Positions 36,842-45,077 of a DNA stretch of 64,000 bases are shown one piece after another. A program made the translations under genes and the position numbers. The notes beneath the pieces are model-generated. The model was not told where the DNA came from and did no database searches. It saw only the letters and a list, made by a program, of their open reading frames with translations. The DNA lies in the NCBI RefSeq assembly GCF_002944405.1, contig NZ_CP024307.1:1074501-1138500 (forward strand), in the 5' to 3' direction. The stretch comes from Sinorhizobium fredii. Lineage in GTDB: Bacteria > Pseudomonadota > Alphaproteobacteria > Rhizobiales > Rhizobiaceae. How positions within the stretch are numbered: position 1 is the stretch's first letter; the number at the start of each line of letters is the position of its first letter.

Positions 36842-37780
36842 ATGGATGCCGATATTCACAACCCCATGAAGGGGATTCTGCTCAAGGTCCTGTCCGTCAT
36901 CGTCTTCGTTTGCATGGCGACCTGCATCAAGGCGGCCGGCAGCGGGATCGCCACCGGCCAGATCACCTTCTATAGATCCGCCTTCGCCATGGTGCCGATT
37001 CTCGGCTTTCTGGCCTGCCGCGGCCAGTTGCGCGACGCCTTCCGGACCAACAATGTCGCGGGGCATGTGGTGCGCGGCTTCGTCGGCATTCTGTCGATGA
37101 GTTGCGGTTTCTACGGCCTCGTGCACCTGCCGCTCCCCGAGGCGATCGCGATCGGCTACGCGATGCCGCTCTTGGCGGTTGCCTTCGCCGCTCTCTTTCT
37201 CGGCGAAATCGTCCGGCTCTATCGCTGGTCCGCGGTGGTTATCGGCCTCGTCGGCGTGCTGATCATCACTTGGCCGAGCGTGACTTTGTTCGACGAAGGA
37301 GGATTCGGCTCGTCCAAGGCGCTGGGCGCCGTCGCCGTGCTGCTTTCGGCGACACTCGGCGCGGTCGCGATGGTGCTTGTGCGCCGGCTCGTGCAGACGG
37401 AGCGCACCCATACGATCGTGCTCTACTTCTCGCTTTCCGCCGCGGTGTTTTCCCTGGCAACGCTTCCCTTCGGCTGGTCGGCGATATCCTGGACATCCTT
37501 CCTGCTCCTGATGCTCGCCGGTTTCTGCGGCGGCGTCGCCCAGATTCTGTTGACGGAGAGCTATCGCCACGCCGACATGTCGACGATCGCCCCCTTCGAA
37601 TATACCTCGATCGTGCTCGGCATCGTCATCGGCTATTTCCTCTTCGGCGACGTACCGACGGCAACCATGCTGCTCGGCACCGCGATCGTCGTCGGCGCCG
37701 GCATCTTCATCATCTTCCGCGAGCACCGGCTGGGGCTCGAGCGAAAGGGGGCGCGCAAACACGTTACGCCGCAGGGCTGA
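36842..37780 (+). CDS. EamA/DMT-family inner-membrane transporter
   Basis: A 312-residue protein with ten hydrophobic segments arranged as two EamA repeats, the drug/metabolite transporter layout. The first repeat contains GQITFYRSAFAMVPILGF and LPLPEAIAIGYAMPLLAV, and the second has APFEYTSIVLGIVIGYFLFG. Such carriers usually export amino acids, nucleobases or other metabolites, but the substrate cannot be told. I chose the ATG at 36842 (MDADIHNPMKG); ATGs at 36821 and 36866 are alternatives, and none has a strong ribosome-binding site. It is a single gene with no adjacent regulator. Confidence 0.85.
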   Translation: MDADIHNPMKGILLKVLSVIVFVCMATCIKAAGSGIATGQITFYRSAFAMVPILGFLACRGQLRDAFRTNNVAGHVVRGFVGILSMSCGFYGLVHLPLPEAIAIGYAMPLLAVAFAALFLGEIVRLYRWSAVVIGLVGVLIITWPSVTLFDEGGFGSSKALGAVAVLLSATLGAVAMVLVRRLVQTERTHTIVLYFSLSAAVFSLATLPFGWSAISWTSFLLLMLAGFCGGVAQILLTESYRHADMSTIAPFEYTSIVLGIVIGYFLFGDVPTATMLLGTAIVVGAGIFIIFREHRLGLERKGARKHVTPQG

Positions 37781-37896
37781 ACGGAGCCATTGCTCCTGCC
37801 GCTACGATACGAGGCGCCGACGGTCGTCGCTGGAAGGCGATCTTGGAAAGGTTTGGAGGTCACCGCTCTGTCGATTGTTACCGAGACGGCGCGGTC

Positions 37897-38037
37897 TCAG
37901 TTGGGCAGCAACGGGCTCACCGCCACACGGTGCGCGCGGCGGCTGTCCCTGATCGTGCTCATCCTGCTGAACTCGCGCGAGGTGCGCACGGCGGTGCCGA
38001 TGTCGGAAATCGTATCGAGCAGGCTGCTGATAGACAT
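37897..38037 (-). CDS. Very small hypothetical protein (46 aa), second of a tandem pair
   Basis: A 46-codon frame from ATG at 38037 to TGA at 37897-37899. The peptide starts MSISSLLDTISDIGTA and continues with a basic region (REFSRMSTIRDSRRAHR). Third codon positions are mostly G or C, as in confirmed genes here. It lies 58 bases downstream of another small gene on the same strand, and a weak purine-rich site (GAACGAAGA) precedes it. An N-terminal amphipathic helix and a basic tail suggest membrane-surface or nucleic acid binding, but that is a guess. Confidence 0.45.
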   Translation of the reverse strand: MSISSLLDTISDIGTAVRTSREFSRMSTIRDSRRAHRVAVSPLLPN

Positions 38038-38095
38038 GGTAGTGATCTTCGTTCGGGCGAGCGCCGGACGCGATGGTCGGCGCTGCAGCGATTGG

Positions 38096-38275
38096 TCAGC
38101 GCTGAATGAAATCGGCGTAGATCTGGGCCGGGTGGCGCGTCGTGCGCGCGAGGCCGATTGCCGTCATCTGTTCGTTGGCAACCTTGCCGAAGCTGTTATA
38201 CGGCGACCGCACAGCGACGCGGGCCTGACGGAGCGTCTCAAAGCTGCTGTGGATCGGGCGAAAACGGGGACTCAT
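38096..38275 (-). CDS. Small hypothetical protein (59 aa), first of a tandem pair
   Basis: A 59-codon frame from ATG at 38275 to TGA at 38096-38098. A purine-rich site (AAGGAAC) lies about six bases before the ATG. The peptide begins MSPRFRPIHSSFETLRQARV and ends HPAQIYADFIQR. It is basic and soluble, with no cysteine or membrane segment. Codon use is rhizobial. Together with the 46-codon gene downstream it forms a possible two-gene unit between an EamA transporter and the uracil-DNA glycosylase gene. No family recognised. Confidence 0.55.
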   Translation of the reverse strand: MSPRFRPIHSSFETLRQARVAVRSPYNSFGKVANEQMTAIGLARTTRHPAQIYADFIQR

Positions 38276-38415
38276 GGTTCAGTTCCTTAATCCATACCTC
38301 CCGTGCTTTCATATTGCGATGCAACATCGATTTTGCAACGCATTAAAACGCGGCGCTGACATGCGCAAATTGCATGGCTTTGTTCATATTTCCTTCACCT
38401 GTCGGGCGCGGCCGG

Positions 38416-39300
38416 TCAGCCCATGATCCGCGCCTTGAAGGAGAGCAGGTCAAGCCAAGCGAAACGCTTGTTGACGGGCGCGGTGATAAGATCCTGCGGA
38501 TGCAGTGTAGCCAGCGCCGGAACGAGGTGGCCGCCGGCGGAAAGCTCGCGCCATTGCCCCCTCGTCTGATGGATCGTCTCGTTGGTGCCGAAGAAGAAGC
38601 GGGCCGTGAAATTGCCGAGGAGAAGCAAGTGCCTCGGCTCGGCGAGCGCAATCTGCCGTTCGATGAAGGGGCGGCAGATGTCGGCCTCCCGACCGCTTGG
38701 CACGCGGTTTCCGGGCGGCCGCCAGGGAACCACGTTGCTGAGCAGAACGCCGGTCCGTGAAAGGCCGATGCCGGAAAGCATCCGCTCGAGCATATCACCG
38801 TGCTTGCCGGAAAACGGCTGGGCGTCCCGGTCGTCTTCCGCATAGGGCATCGGCCCGATCACCATGATGCCCGAGGCGGGGTCACCGTCCGCGAAAACGA
38901 GGTTTCGGGCGCTGTTCTTGAGGTTGCAGCCGGTGAAGGACTCCATCGCCGTGCGAAGTTCGGCAAGCGATCGCGCGCTCTCCGCGGCGAATCGCGCCTC
39001 GCTGACCGCCTGCTCGTCAGGGATCGCGACCGTCGGCGGAACGCTTGCCGGGCCGCTCGGAAGAGTACCCAGGGCGCTGCCGGGCGTCGCCGGCTGTCCC
39101 CGGCCCCTCTGCGCTTCTGACGCTTCCGGCTGCCGGCTTTGCGGCGCAGCTCGCGCGCCGGCGCGCTTGGCTTTCAGCGCCTCGAACTCCGCCAGCCGGT
39201 CGACGGGCGCGTCTTCAAGCAGCCACTCGACACCCGCCTCCGCATGGAAAGCAAGAAGCGCGGCGAGTTCCGAAGGGGAAAGGTCGTTGGCCGAAATCAT
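38416..39300 (-). CDS. Family-4-like uracil-DNA glycosylase lacking two Fe-S cysteines
   Basis: A 294-residue DNA repair enzyme of the uracil-DNA glycosylase superfamily. About 110 N-terminal residues (low complexity after residue 50) precede the catalytic domain. Motif A is GPMPYAEDDRDAQPFSG, followed by GKHGDMLERML. Next come NVVPWRPPGNRVPSG and LATLHPQDLI near the C-terminus. Family 4 enzymes use four cysteines for an Fe-S cluster. Here one is present in TGCNLKN and one in DICRPFIE, while the positions usually CxxC and KCRPPGNR carry Phe and Trp. It may be a cluster-free subtype, as I recall for a Bradyrhizobium enzyme. Confidence 0.85.
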   Translation of the reverse strand: MISANDLSPSELAALLAFHAEAGVEWLLEDAPVDRLAEFEALKAKRAGARAAPQSRQPEASEAQRGRGQPATPGSALGTLPSGPASVPPTVAIPDEQAVSEARFAAESARSLAELRTAMESFTGCNLKNSARNLVFADGDPASGIMVIGPMPYAEDDRDAQPFSGKHGDMLERMLSGIGLSRTGVLLSNVVPWRPPGNRVPSGREADICRPFIERQIALAEPRHLLLLGNFTARFFFGTNETIHQTRGQWRELSAGGHLVPALATLHPQDLITAPVNKRFAWLDLLSFKARIMG

Positions 39301-39349
39301 CGGCGGAACTTATCAGATCGGCGACTGTGGTCCAGCATCCGGAGGATAT

Positions 39350-40636
39350 TTACGCGGCGATCGTCCAAGCTGTGATGTCCTCCCGCTCGCCGATCAGCGC
39401 AAGCCCGTGGGCGATCGACAGGAGCTCGCCGCCGCTTTCGATTCGCTCGGGGCCGAAGCGATCGTCGAAAAGCCGCCGGACGGCCGGCACGAAGGAGGTG
39501 CCACCGGTCAGAAAAATCCTGTCGATGTCGGCCGGCGCAGTCGCCGTCGTTGCCAGTACCTCGTCGAGGGCCGCATCGATGCGGGCGAGGTCGGGGGCAA
39601 TCCAGGCCTCGAAATCCTTGCGCCGAACGATTCTTCGCGAGCGCTCGCCCAGCGGCGCGAAGAAGAACTCGGTTTCCTCTTCTTGCGACAGTCGCATTTT
39701 GGTTGCCGAGACCGCCTGATAGAGCGGGTAGCCTTCGTCATGCTCGATCAGATCGACGAATGCCGCCAGTTTCTCCGGCTCGAGGCTCGTGCGGACGAGC
39801 TTCTTCAGCTCCGCAAAGTCCCTGAGCGTCTTGAAGATCGACAACTGGTTCCAGCGGCCGAAATTGGCGTAATAGCTCGACGGGACTTCAAGCAGCTTGT
39901 CGAAGCTCTTGAACAGACTCCCCTTTCCGATCAGCGGCGCGACGATGTTGTCAATGATGCGGAAATCGAAGTGATCGCCGGCAACGCCGACGCCGGAATG
40001 TCCGACCGGCGTGGCGCTCAGCCGTCCGCCGCGGCTTGCGAAACGGATGATCGAATAGTCCGTCGTGCCGCCGCCGAAGTCGGCGACGAGCACCGTCGCA
40101 TCGCTCTCCAGCTTGCGGGCGAAGTAGAAGGCGGCCGCCACCGGTTCATAGACGTAGTGGATTTCCGGAAAATCGAAGCGCGCGAGGGCGCGGCCATACC
40201 GTTCGATCGCCAGCTTTTCGTCCGGACTTGCGCCGGCAAACTGCACCGGACGCCCGACGACGAGGCGCTGCAACGCCCCGTTCCAGTCGTCGCCGGCATA
40301 GTCCCTGAGCCGGGCCAGGAAGCTGTACATCAGGTCCTCGAACTCCTGGCGCTTGGCGAAGACGAGTGTGCCTTGAAAGAGTGCGCTGGCGGCAAAGGTC
40401 TTGATCGACTGCAGAAAACGGCATTCGCCGGGATTGTCGATGAATTCGCGGATCGCCGCCTGGCCCGCTTCGACCTTCAAGGATGCATGGCCCTGCTTCA
40501 GAAAGGAGAGAGCCGTTCGCGTGGTGTCGAACCGTCCAGCGGGGCTGTCGACGAAAAGAGAGCGCGTCGAGGCACCCTGCGCCAGGGCCAGGACGGAGTT
40601 GGTCGTTCCGAAATCGAGGCCGAGGGCCGTGGCCAT
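39350..40636 (-). CDS. Hsp70-family ATPase-domain protein (YegD-like)
   Basis: A 428-residue protein consisting of an actin-fold Hsp70 nucleotide-binding domain without the usual C-terminal substrate-binding domain. The phosphate-1 loop is GLDFGTTNSVLALA at the start. Phosphate-2 is VLVADFGGGTTDYSI near residue 190, and the adenosine motif is FLTGGTSFVPAVRRLF near residue 380. The size and motifs match the YegD group of Hsp70-like proteins, whose cellular task is not settled. It lies 50 bases before the uracil-DNA glycosylase gene on the same strand, so the two could be cotranscribed. Confidence 0.9.
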   Translation of the reverse strand: MATALGLDFGTTNSVLALAQGASTRSLFVDSPAGRFDTTRTALSFLKQGHASLKVEAGQAAIREFIDNPGECRFLQSIKTFAASALFQGTLVFAKRQEFEDLMYSFLARLRDYAGDDWNGALQRLVVGRPVQFAGASPDEKLAIERYGRALARFDFPEIHYVYEPVAAAFYFARKLESDATVLVADFGGGTTDYSIIRFASRGGRLSATPVGHSGVGVAGDHFDFRIIDNIVAPLIGKGSLFKSFDKLLEVPSSYYANFGRWNQLSIFKTLRDFAELKKLVRTSLEPEKLAAFVDLIEHDEGYPLYQAVSATKMRLSQEEETEFFFAPLGERSRRIVRRKDFEAWIAPDLARIDAALDEVLATTATAPADIDRIFLTGGTSFVPAVRRLFDDRFGPERIESGGELLSIAHGLALIGEREDITAWTIAA

Positions 40637-40725
40637 GGCTGTCTCCTTGCGACGTAAAGGGGCGCGCCTCGTTGCACGCGGGAGCTACAAAATCAAGCTG
40701 ACGGCGGTTATTCATCGGTTGTTGA

Positions 40726-40742
40726 TTTACGTTTACGTTAAA
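40726..40742 (+). promoter_or_regulatory. LiuR/MerR-like operator candidate before ETF-QO gene
   Basis: The sequence TTTACGTTTACGTTAAA is a near-palindrome that closely resembles the operator I remember for LiuR-type MerR regulators of branched-chain amino acid and fatty acid breakdown in proteobacteria. It lies 157 bases before the ETF-ubiquinone oxidoreductase start. That enzyme takes electrons from exactly those pathways, so the fit is functional as well as sequence-based. The regulator itself is not in this window. Confidence 0.5.
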
Positions 40743-40898
40743 GTAATATAAGGGACTGTGCTAAACTCATGAACTCATGCGCAAATGCAGAGACAGTCTG
40801 TCGCATCCCGGCTCGACAAGGTTTGCGGCATTTGTCATGACGGGATGATTTGACTGGGACGGAGCCGGCGGAGAACGGCAAGACTGGAGAACGCGACA

Positions 40899-42563
40899 AT
40901 GAACGAGCCACAAGACCTCCCCGAGCGCGAGAGCATGGAATTCGACGTGGTGGTCGTCGGCGCCGGTCCGGCCGGGCTTGCCGCGGCGATCCGGCTGAAG
41001 CAGGTCGATCCGGAGCTGTCGGTCGTGGTGCTCGAAAAGGGCGCGGAAGTCGGCGCCCATATCCTTTCCGGGGCCGTCGTCGACCCGATCGGCATCGACC
41101 GGCTGTTGCCCGGCTGGCGCGACGAGCCGGACCATCCGTTCAAGACGGAGGTCACGGACGACCAGTTCCTCTTCCTGGGCCCGGCGGGGTCGATCCGCCT
41201 GCCCAATTTCCTGATGCCGCCGCTGATGAACAATCACGGCAACTATGTCGTCTCGCTGGGCAATGTCTGTCGCTGGCTGGCGGCGCATGCCGAGGCGCTC
41301 GGCGTCGAGATCTATCCGGGCTTTGCCGCAACCGAAGTGCTCTACAACGAAGAGGGCGCGGTGATCGGAGTTGCCACTGGCGACATGGGCATCGGACGCT
41401 CCGGCGAGCCGGGGCCGAACTTTGCCCGCGGCATGGCGCTTCTCGGCAAATACACGCTGATCGGCGAGGGGGTGCGGGGCTCGCTCGCCAAGCAGCTGAT
41501 CGCCAAGTACCGGCTCGACGAGGGCCGCGACGTGCCGAAATTCGGCATTGGCCTGAAGGAGCTCTGGGAGGTGAAGCCGGAGAACCATAAGCCGGGTCTC
41601 GTGCAGCACTCCTTCGGCTGGCCGCTCGGCATGAAGACCGGCGGCGGCTCCTTCCTCTATCACCTCGAGGACAACCTCGTCGCCGTCGGCTTCGTCGTGC
41701 ACCTCAACTACAAGAACCCGTATCTCTACCCCTTCGAGGAGTTCCAGCGCTTCAAGACGCATCCGGCGATCCGCGGCACTTTCGAGGGCGGCAAACGTCT
41801 GTCCTACGGCGCCCGTGCGATCACCGAGGGCGGCTACCAGTCGGTGCCGAAGCTCTCCTTCCCCGGCGGCGCGCTGATCGGCTGTTCGGCCGGCTTCGTC
41901 AACGTGCCGCGCATCAAGGGCAGCCACAATGCCGTCTTGTCGGGTATCCTCGCGGCCGAGAAGCTGGCGGCGGCGATCGCCGCCGGCCGCGCCAATGACG
42001 AGCCGATCGAGATCGAGCGCGGCTGGCGCGACAGCGCCATCGGCCAGGACCTGAAGAAGGTGCGGAACGTCAAGCCGCTGTGGTCGAAATTCGGCACGGC
42101 GATCGGCGTAGCGCTCGGCGGTCTCGATATGTGGACGAACACGCTGTTCGGCTTCTCCTTCTTCGGCACCCTGAAGCACGGCAAGACGGACGCACAGAGC
42201 CTCGAGCCGGCCGCCAAGCATCAGAAGATCGACTATCCGAAGCCGGATGGGGTCTTGACCTTCGACCGGCTCTCCTCGGTGTTCCTGTCGAACACCAATC
42301 ACGAGGAGGACCAGCCGATCCACCTGCAGGTCAAGGACCTGGAGCTGCAGAAGCGCTCCGAATACGGCGTCTATGCCGGCCCGTCGAGCCGCTACTGTCC
42401 GGCCGGCGTCTACGAATGGGTGGAAAAGGACGGCAATCCGACCTTCGTCATCAACGCCCAGAACTGCGTGCACTGCAAGACCTGCGACATCAAGGACCCG
42501 AACCAGAACATCAACTGGGTGCCGCCGCAAGGGGGCGAAGGCCCCGTCTACCCCAACATGTAA
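40899..42563 (+). CDS. Electron transfer flavoprotein-ubiquinone oxidoreductase
   Basis: A 554-residue inner-membrane-associated flavoprotein. It passes electrons from ETF, reduced by acyl-CoA and other dehydrogenases, to ubiquinone. The FAD-binding motif VVVVGAGPAGLAAAIRL is at about residues 18-34. The middle part has GWPLGMKTGGGSFLYH. The C-terminal 4Fe-4S module has cysteines in CPAGVYEW and NCVHCKTCDIKDP, followed by the family end GGEGPVYPNM. Length matches bacterial and mitochondrial members. It stands alone, with a LiuR-like site upstream and a 102-nt palindromic element directly after the stop. Confidence 0.96.
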   Translation: MNEPQDLPERESMEFDVVVVGAGPAGLAAAIRLKQVDPELSVVVLEKGAEVGAHILSGAVVDPIGIDRLLPGWRDEPDHPFKTEVTDDQFLFLGPAGSIRLPNFLMPPLMNNHGNYVVSLGNVCRWLAAHAEALGVEIYPGFAATEVLYNEEGAVIGVATGDMGIGRSGEPGPNFARGMALLGKYTLIGEGVRGSLAKQLIAKYRLDEGRDVPKFGIGLKELWEVKPENHKPGLVQHSFGWPLGMKTGGGSFLYHLEDNLVAVGFVVHLNYKNPYLYPFEEFQRFKTHPAIRGTFEGGKRLSYGARAITEGGYQSVPKLSFPGGALIGCSAGFVNVPRIKGSHNAVLSGILAAEKLAAAIAAGRANDEPIEIERGWRDSAIGQDLKKVRNVKPLWSKFGTAIGVALGGLDMWTNTLFGFSFFGTLKHGKTDAQSLEPAAKHQKIDYPKPDGVLTFDRLSSVFLSNTNHEEDQPIHLQVKDLELQKRSEYGVYAGPSSRYCPAGVYEWVEKDGNPTFVINAQNCVHCKTCDIKDPNQNINWVPPQGGEGPVYPNM

Positions 42564-42568
42564 ATGTT

Positions 42569-42670
42569 GTGAGCCGGGGCCGCACGGGCCTCCGCCTGAA
42601 AAATAGCGGCCAAGCCGCATCCGAGAAGCGTTTCTTGGCGTGCCTGGCCGCGCCTTGTGCCTCGGCTCAC
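42569..42670. repeat. 102-nt palindromic intergenic element, RIME-like or structured RNA
   Basis: GTGAGCCGGGGC at 42569-42580 pairs with GCCTCGGCTCAC at 42659-42670 (12 pairs, one G-U). Inside lie further pairable arms, GCCAAG with CTTGGC and GCGGCCA with TGGCCGC, which are partly exclusive of each other. The size and nested palindromes resemble the rhizobial intergenic mosaic elements (RIME, about 108 bp). It starts 6 bases after the ETF-QO stop, so it may also end or stabilise that transcript. No long T run follows. Confidence 0.5.
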
Positions 42671-42921
42671 AGTTGAAATGTCGCCGCTAAGGCCTTCAAT
42701 TGTATAACTTCATGAAAAAATACCATGAGCGTGATTGCTGACGCAAATGGGCAAGCGTTTCCCCTAGAGACTCGATAGCAATGACATGTACCGTCGATCG
42801 GGAGTATTGGATTGATGGCAACGAGACTGGACTGGACGAAGGTCCGATCCACATGCTGTCCGCTGCCGCGGTGAGGCTGGCAGTTCGTCACGGGTGCACC
42901 GTCAGAACAGAGGGAAACGAG
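42671..42921 (+). other. Leader/promoter region of binding-protein gene
   Basis: The reading frame of the next gene is open from 42781, but codons before 42922 do not resemble a signal peptide and are best read as leader. The first 60 bases are AT-richer and likely promoter. GAGGGAAACGAG sits just before the ATG at 42922 as the ribosome-binding site. Confidence 0.4.
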
Positions 42922-43920
42922 ATGAAGAAACTACTTGCAACGACGTGTCTGGCCGTTGGCCTCCTCGGACTTGGCAGCGCCGCATCGGCGCAGGAATGCG
43001 GCGATGTGACGATCGCCAACATGAACTGGCAGAGCGCCGAAGTACTGGCGAACGTGGACAAGTTCATTCTGACGGAAGGTTATGGCTGCAACGCCGAACT
43101 GGTTGTTGGCGATACCGTGCCGACGATCACGTCGATGATCGAGAAGGGCGAGCCGGACATCGCTCCGGAAGGCTGGGTCGACCTGCTGCCGGACGTGGTC
43201 AACCGCGGTCTGCAGGAAGGCAAGCTCGTCGGTGCGGCGCTCGCGCTTTCTGACGGCGGCGTACAGGGCTGGTGGGTTCCGAAATACATCGTCGACGCCA
43301 ATCCGGACATCAAGACGATCGATGACGTGCTGAAGCACAAGGAGCTTTTCCCGGATCCGGAAGATCCGAGCAAGGGCGCCGTCTTCAACGGCCCGCAGGG
43401 CTGGGGCGGCACTGTCGTGACGACGCAACTCTACAAGGCCTATGGTGCGGAGGCCGCCGGCTTCACGCTCGTCGATCCCGGCTCTGCCGCCGGCCTCGAC
43501 GGCTCGATCGCCAAGGCCTACGAGCGCAAGCAGGGCTGGGTCGGCTACTACTGGGCCCCGACGGCGCTGCTCGGCAAATACGAGATGGTCAAGCTCGACC
43601 ATGGCGTGCCGGCTGATCCGGCCGAATGGAAGCGCTGCAACACGGTTGCCGACTGCCCGGACCCGAAGAAGAACGACTGGCCGAAGGACAAGGTCCAGAC
43701 GCTCGTCACCAAATCCTTCGCTGACCGTGCCGGTCCGGTGATGGATTATCTCAAGACCCGCGCCTGGCAGAACGACACCGTCAACAAGCTGATGGCCTGG
43801 ATGACGGACAATCAGGCGAGCGGCGAGGAGGGCGCTAAGCATTTCCTCGAAGAAAATCCGGATGTCTGGACCAAGTGGGTCTCGCCGGAAGTCGCCGAGA
43901 AGGTCAAGGCGGCCCTCTGA
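42922..43920 (+). CDS. Glycine betaine/proline-type ABC transporter substrate-binding protein
   Basis: A 332-residue periplasmic protein with a signal peptide (residues 1-23, ending SAASAQ). The OpuAC-type ligand domain begins ECGDVTIANMNWQSAEVLAN. Aromatic residues that could form the cation-pi box are present, for example GWVD, GWWVPKY, GWGG and YYWAPTALLGKYEM. Two cysteines lie in RCNTVADCPDP. The ligand should be a quaternary amine or betaine, though choline, proline betaine and glycine betaine cannot be told apart. It is followed by a terminator and then the permease gene. No ATPase gene is adjacent. Confidence 0.88.
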   Translation: MKKLLATTCLAVGLLGLGSAASAQECGDVTIANMNWQSAEVLANVDKFILTEGYGCNAELVVGDTVPTITSMIEKGEPDIAPEGWVDLLPDVVNRGLQEGKLVGAALALSDGGVQGWWVPKYIVDANPDIKTIDDVLKHKELFPDPEDPSKGAVFNGPQGWGGTVVTTQLYKAYGAEAAGFTLVDPGSAAGLDGSIAKAYERKQGWVGYYWAPTALLGKYEMVKLDHGVPADPAEWKRCNTVADCPDPKKNDWPKDKVQTLVTKSFADRAGPVMDYLKTRAWQNDTVNKLMAWMTDNQASGEEGAKHFLEENPDVWTKWVSPEVAEKVKAAL

Positions 43921-43940
43921 TCGACACTCTGGCCAACGAA

Positions 43941-43968
43941 CGGCGCGCATAAAAGGCGCGCCGTTTTT
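43941..43968 (+). terminator. Rho-independent terminator between binding protein and permease genes
   Basis: CGGCGCGC at 43941-43948 pairs perfectly with GCGCGCCG at 43956-43963 and is followed by five T residues. It begins 21 bases after the binding-protein stop. It probably makes the binding protein more abundant than the downstream permease, by partial termination. Confidence 0.88.
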
Positions 43969-44119
43969 CTTTCCCGCATGCAGGAATTCGTTCACGGCAT
44001 GTCGGTTTGAGAATAAGATTGCGCAGCGTCAGTGGTTACAGCGCAGTGTGGTTTGAAGGTCGGCGGCTGCCAAGAAAAATAACGACATGCCGCCTGAACG
44101 ATTGCAAAGGGGAATCGCC

Positions 44120-45007
44120 ATGGAATGGCTGACCAAATTTCCGCATATGAATGACGATAGCCTTCGAGAACTCAAGAAGGTGATCGACGAAGGCTTCCGC
44201 ACGTTTACGCGTACCTATGGCGAGGCCATCGAGACGTTCTTCGAGCCGTTGCAGTTCTTCCTGATCCAGTCCGAGCGCTTCATGACGCGCACACCCTGGC
44301 CGATCATCCTGCTGCTGATTGCGGTGATCGCCTGGTTCGCCAGCCGCAACTGGAAGGTCGTTGCCGGCTGCGTCGGCACCCTGCTGCTGATCGGCTACTT
44401 CGACATGTGGGACGACACAATGAAGACGATCTCGATGATCTTCGTCTGTACGGTGCTGTCCATCGCAATCGGCATTCCGCTCGGCATTCTCATGTCGCGC
44501 TCCGATCGGGTGCAGAACGTCGTCAATCCGGTGCTCGACGTGATGCAGACGATGCCGAGTTTCGTTTACCTGATCCCCGTGGTGATGCTGCTGGGGATCG
44601 GCAAGGTCCCCGGCCTGATCGCCGTCGTCATCTACGCCATTCCGCCGATGATCCGGTTGACCAATCTCGGCATCCGGCTGGTCGACAAGGACGTCCTGGA
44701 AGCGGCCGACGCCTTCGGCTCGTCGAGCTGGCAGAAGCTCAAGAACGTGCAGATGCCTCTGGCGCTGCCGACCATCATGGCCGGCATCAACCAGACGATC
44801 ATGATGGCGCTCGCCATGGTCGTCATCGCGTCCATGATCGGCGTCCAAGGCCTCGGCCAGCCGGTGCTGAAGGCGATCGCGAATCAGTACTTCACCCTCG
44901 GCATCTTCAATGGCCTTGCCATCGTCGGCATCGCCATCATCTTCGACCGCGTCAGCCAGGCCTATGGCCGCCGCCTGCAGCGGCACCGTGAAATCGTCCA
45001 CGGCTGA
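44120..45007 (+). CDS. Glycine betaine/proline-type ABC transporter permease
   Basis: A 295-residue inner-membrane permease of the ProW/OpuAB type. About 50 soluble N-terminal residues precede seven or so transmembrane segments. The coupling-helix (EAA) motif is EAADAFGSSSWQKLKNVQMP near residues 195-214, and the segment VLDVMQTMPSFVYLIPVVM is highly typical of the family. The ATG at 44120 has AAAGGGGAA upstream. An ATP-binding ProV-like subunit is not encoded before or after it in this window. The transporter must borrow an ATPase from another locus or be incomplete. A strong hairpin follows. Confidence 0.9.
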   Translation: MEWLTKFPHMNDDSLRELKKVIDEGFRTFTRTYGEAIETFFEPLQFFLIQSERFMTRTPWPIILLLIAVIAWFASRNWKVVAGCVGTLLLIGYFDMWDDTMKTISMIFVCTVLSIAIGIPLGILMSRSDRVQNVVNPVLDVMQTMPSFVYLIPVVMLLGIGKVPGLIAVVIYAIPPMIRLTNLGIRLVDKDVLEAADAFGSSSWQKLKNVQMPLALPTIMAGINQTIMMALAMVVIASMIGVQGLGQPVLKAIANQYFTLGIFNGLAIVGIAIIFDRVSQAYGRRLQRHREIVHG

Positions 45008-45034
45008 CACTGGACTGTTATTGCGGAAAAGAAC

Positions 45035-45065
45035 AGCGGCCCGGGACTCATCGTCCCGGGCCGCT
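45035..45065. terminator. Bidirectional terminator hairpin
   Basis: AGCGGCCCGGGAC at 45035-45047 pairs perfectly over 13 bases with GTCCCGGGCCGCT at 45053-45065 (loop TCATC). T-rich sequence follows on both strands (TTGCTTGTT on plus, TGTTCTTTTCC on minus). It lies between the convergent permease and EamA genes. Confidence 0.85.
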
Positions 45066-45077
45066 TGCTTGTTCCGG

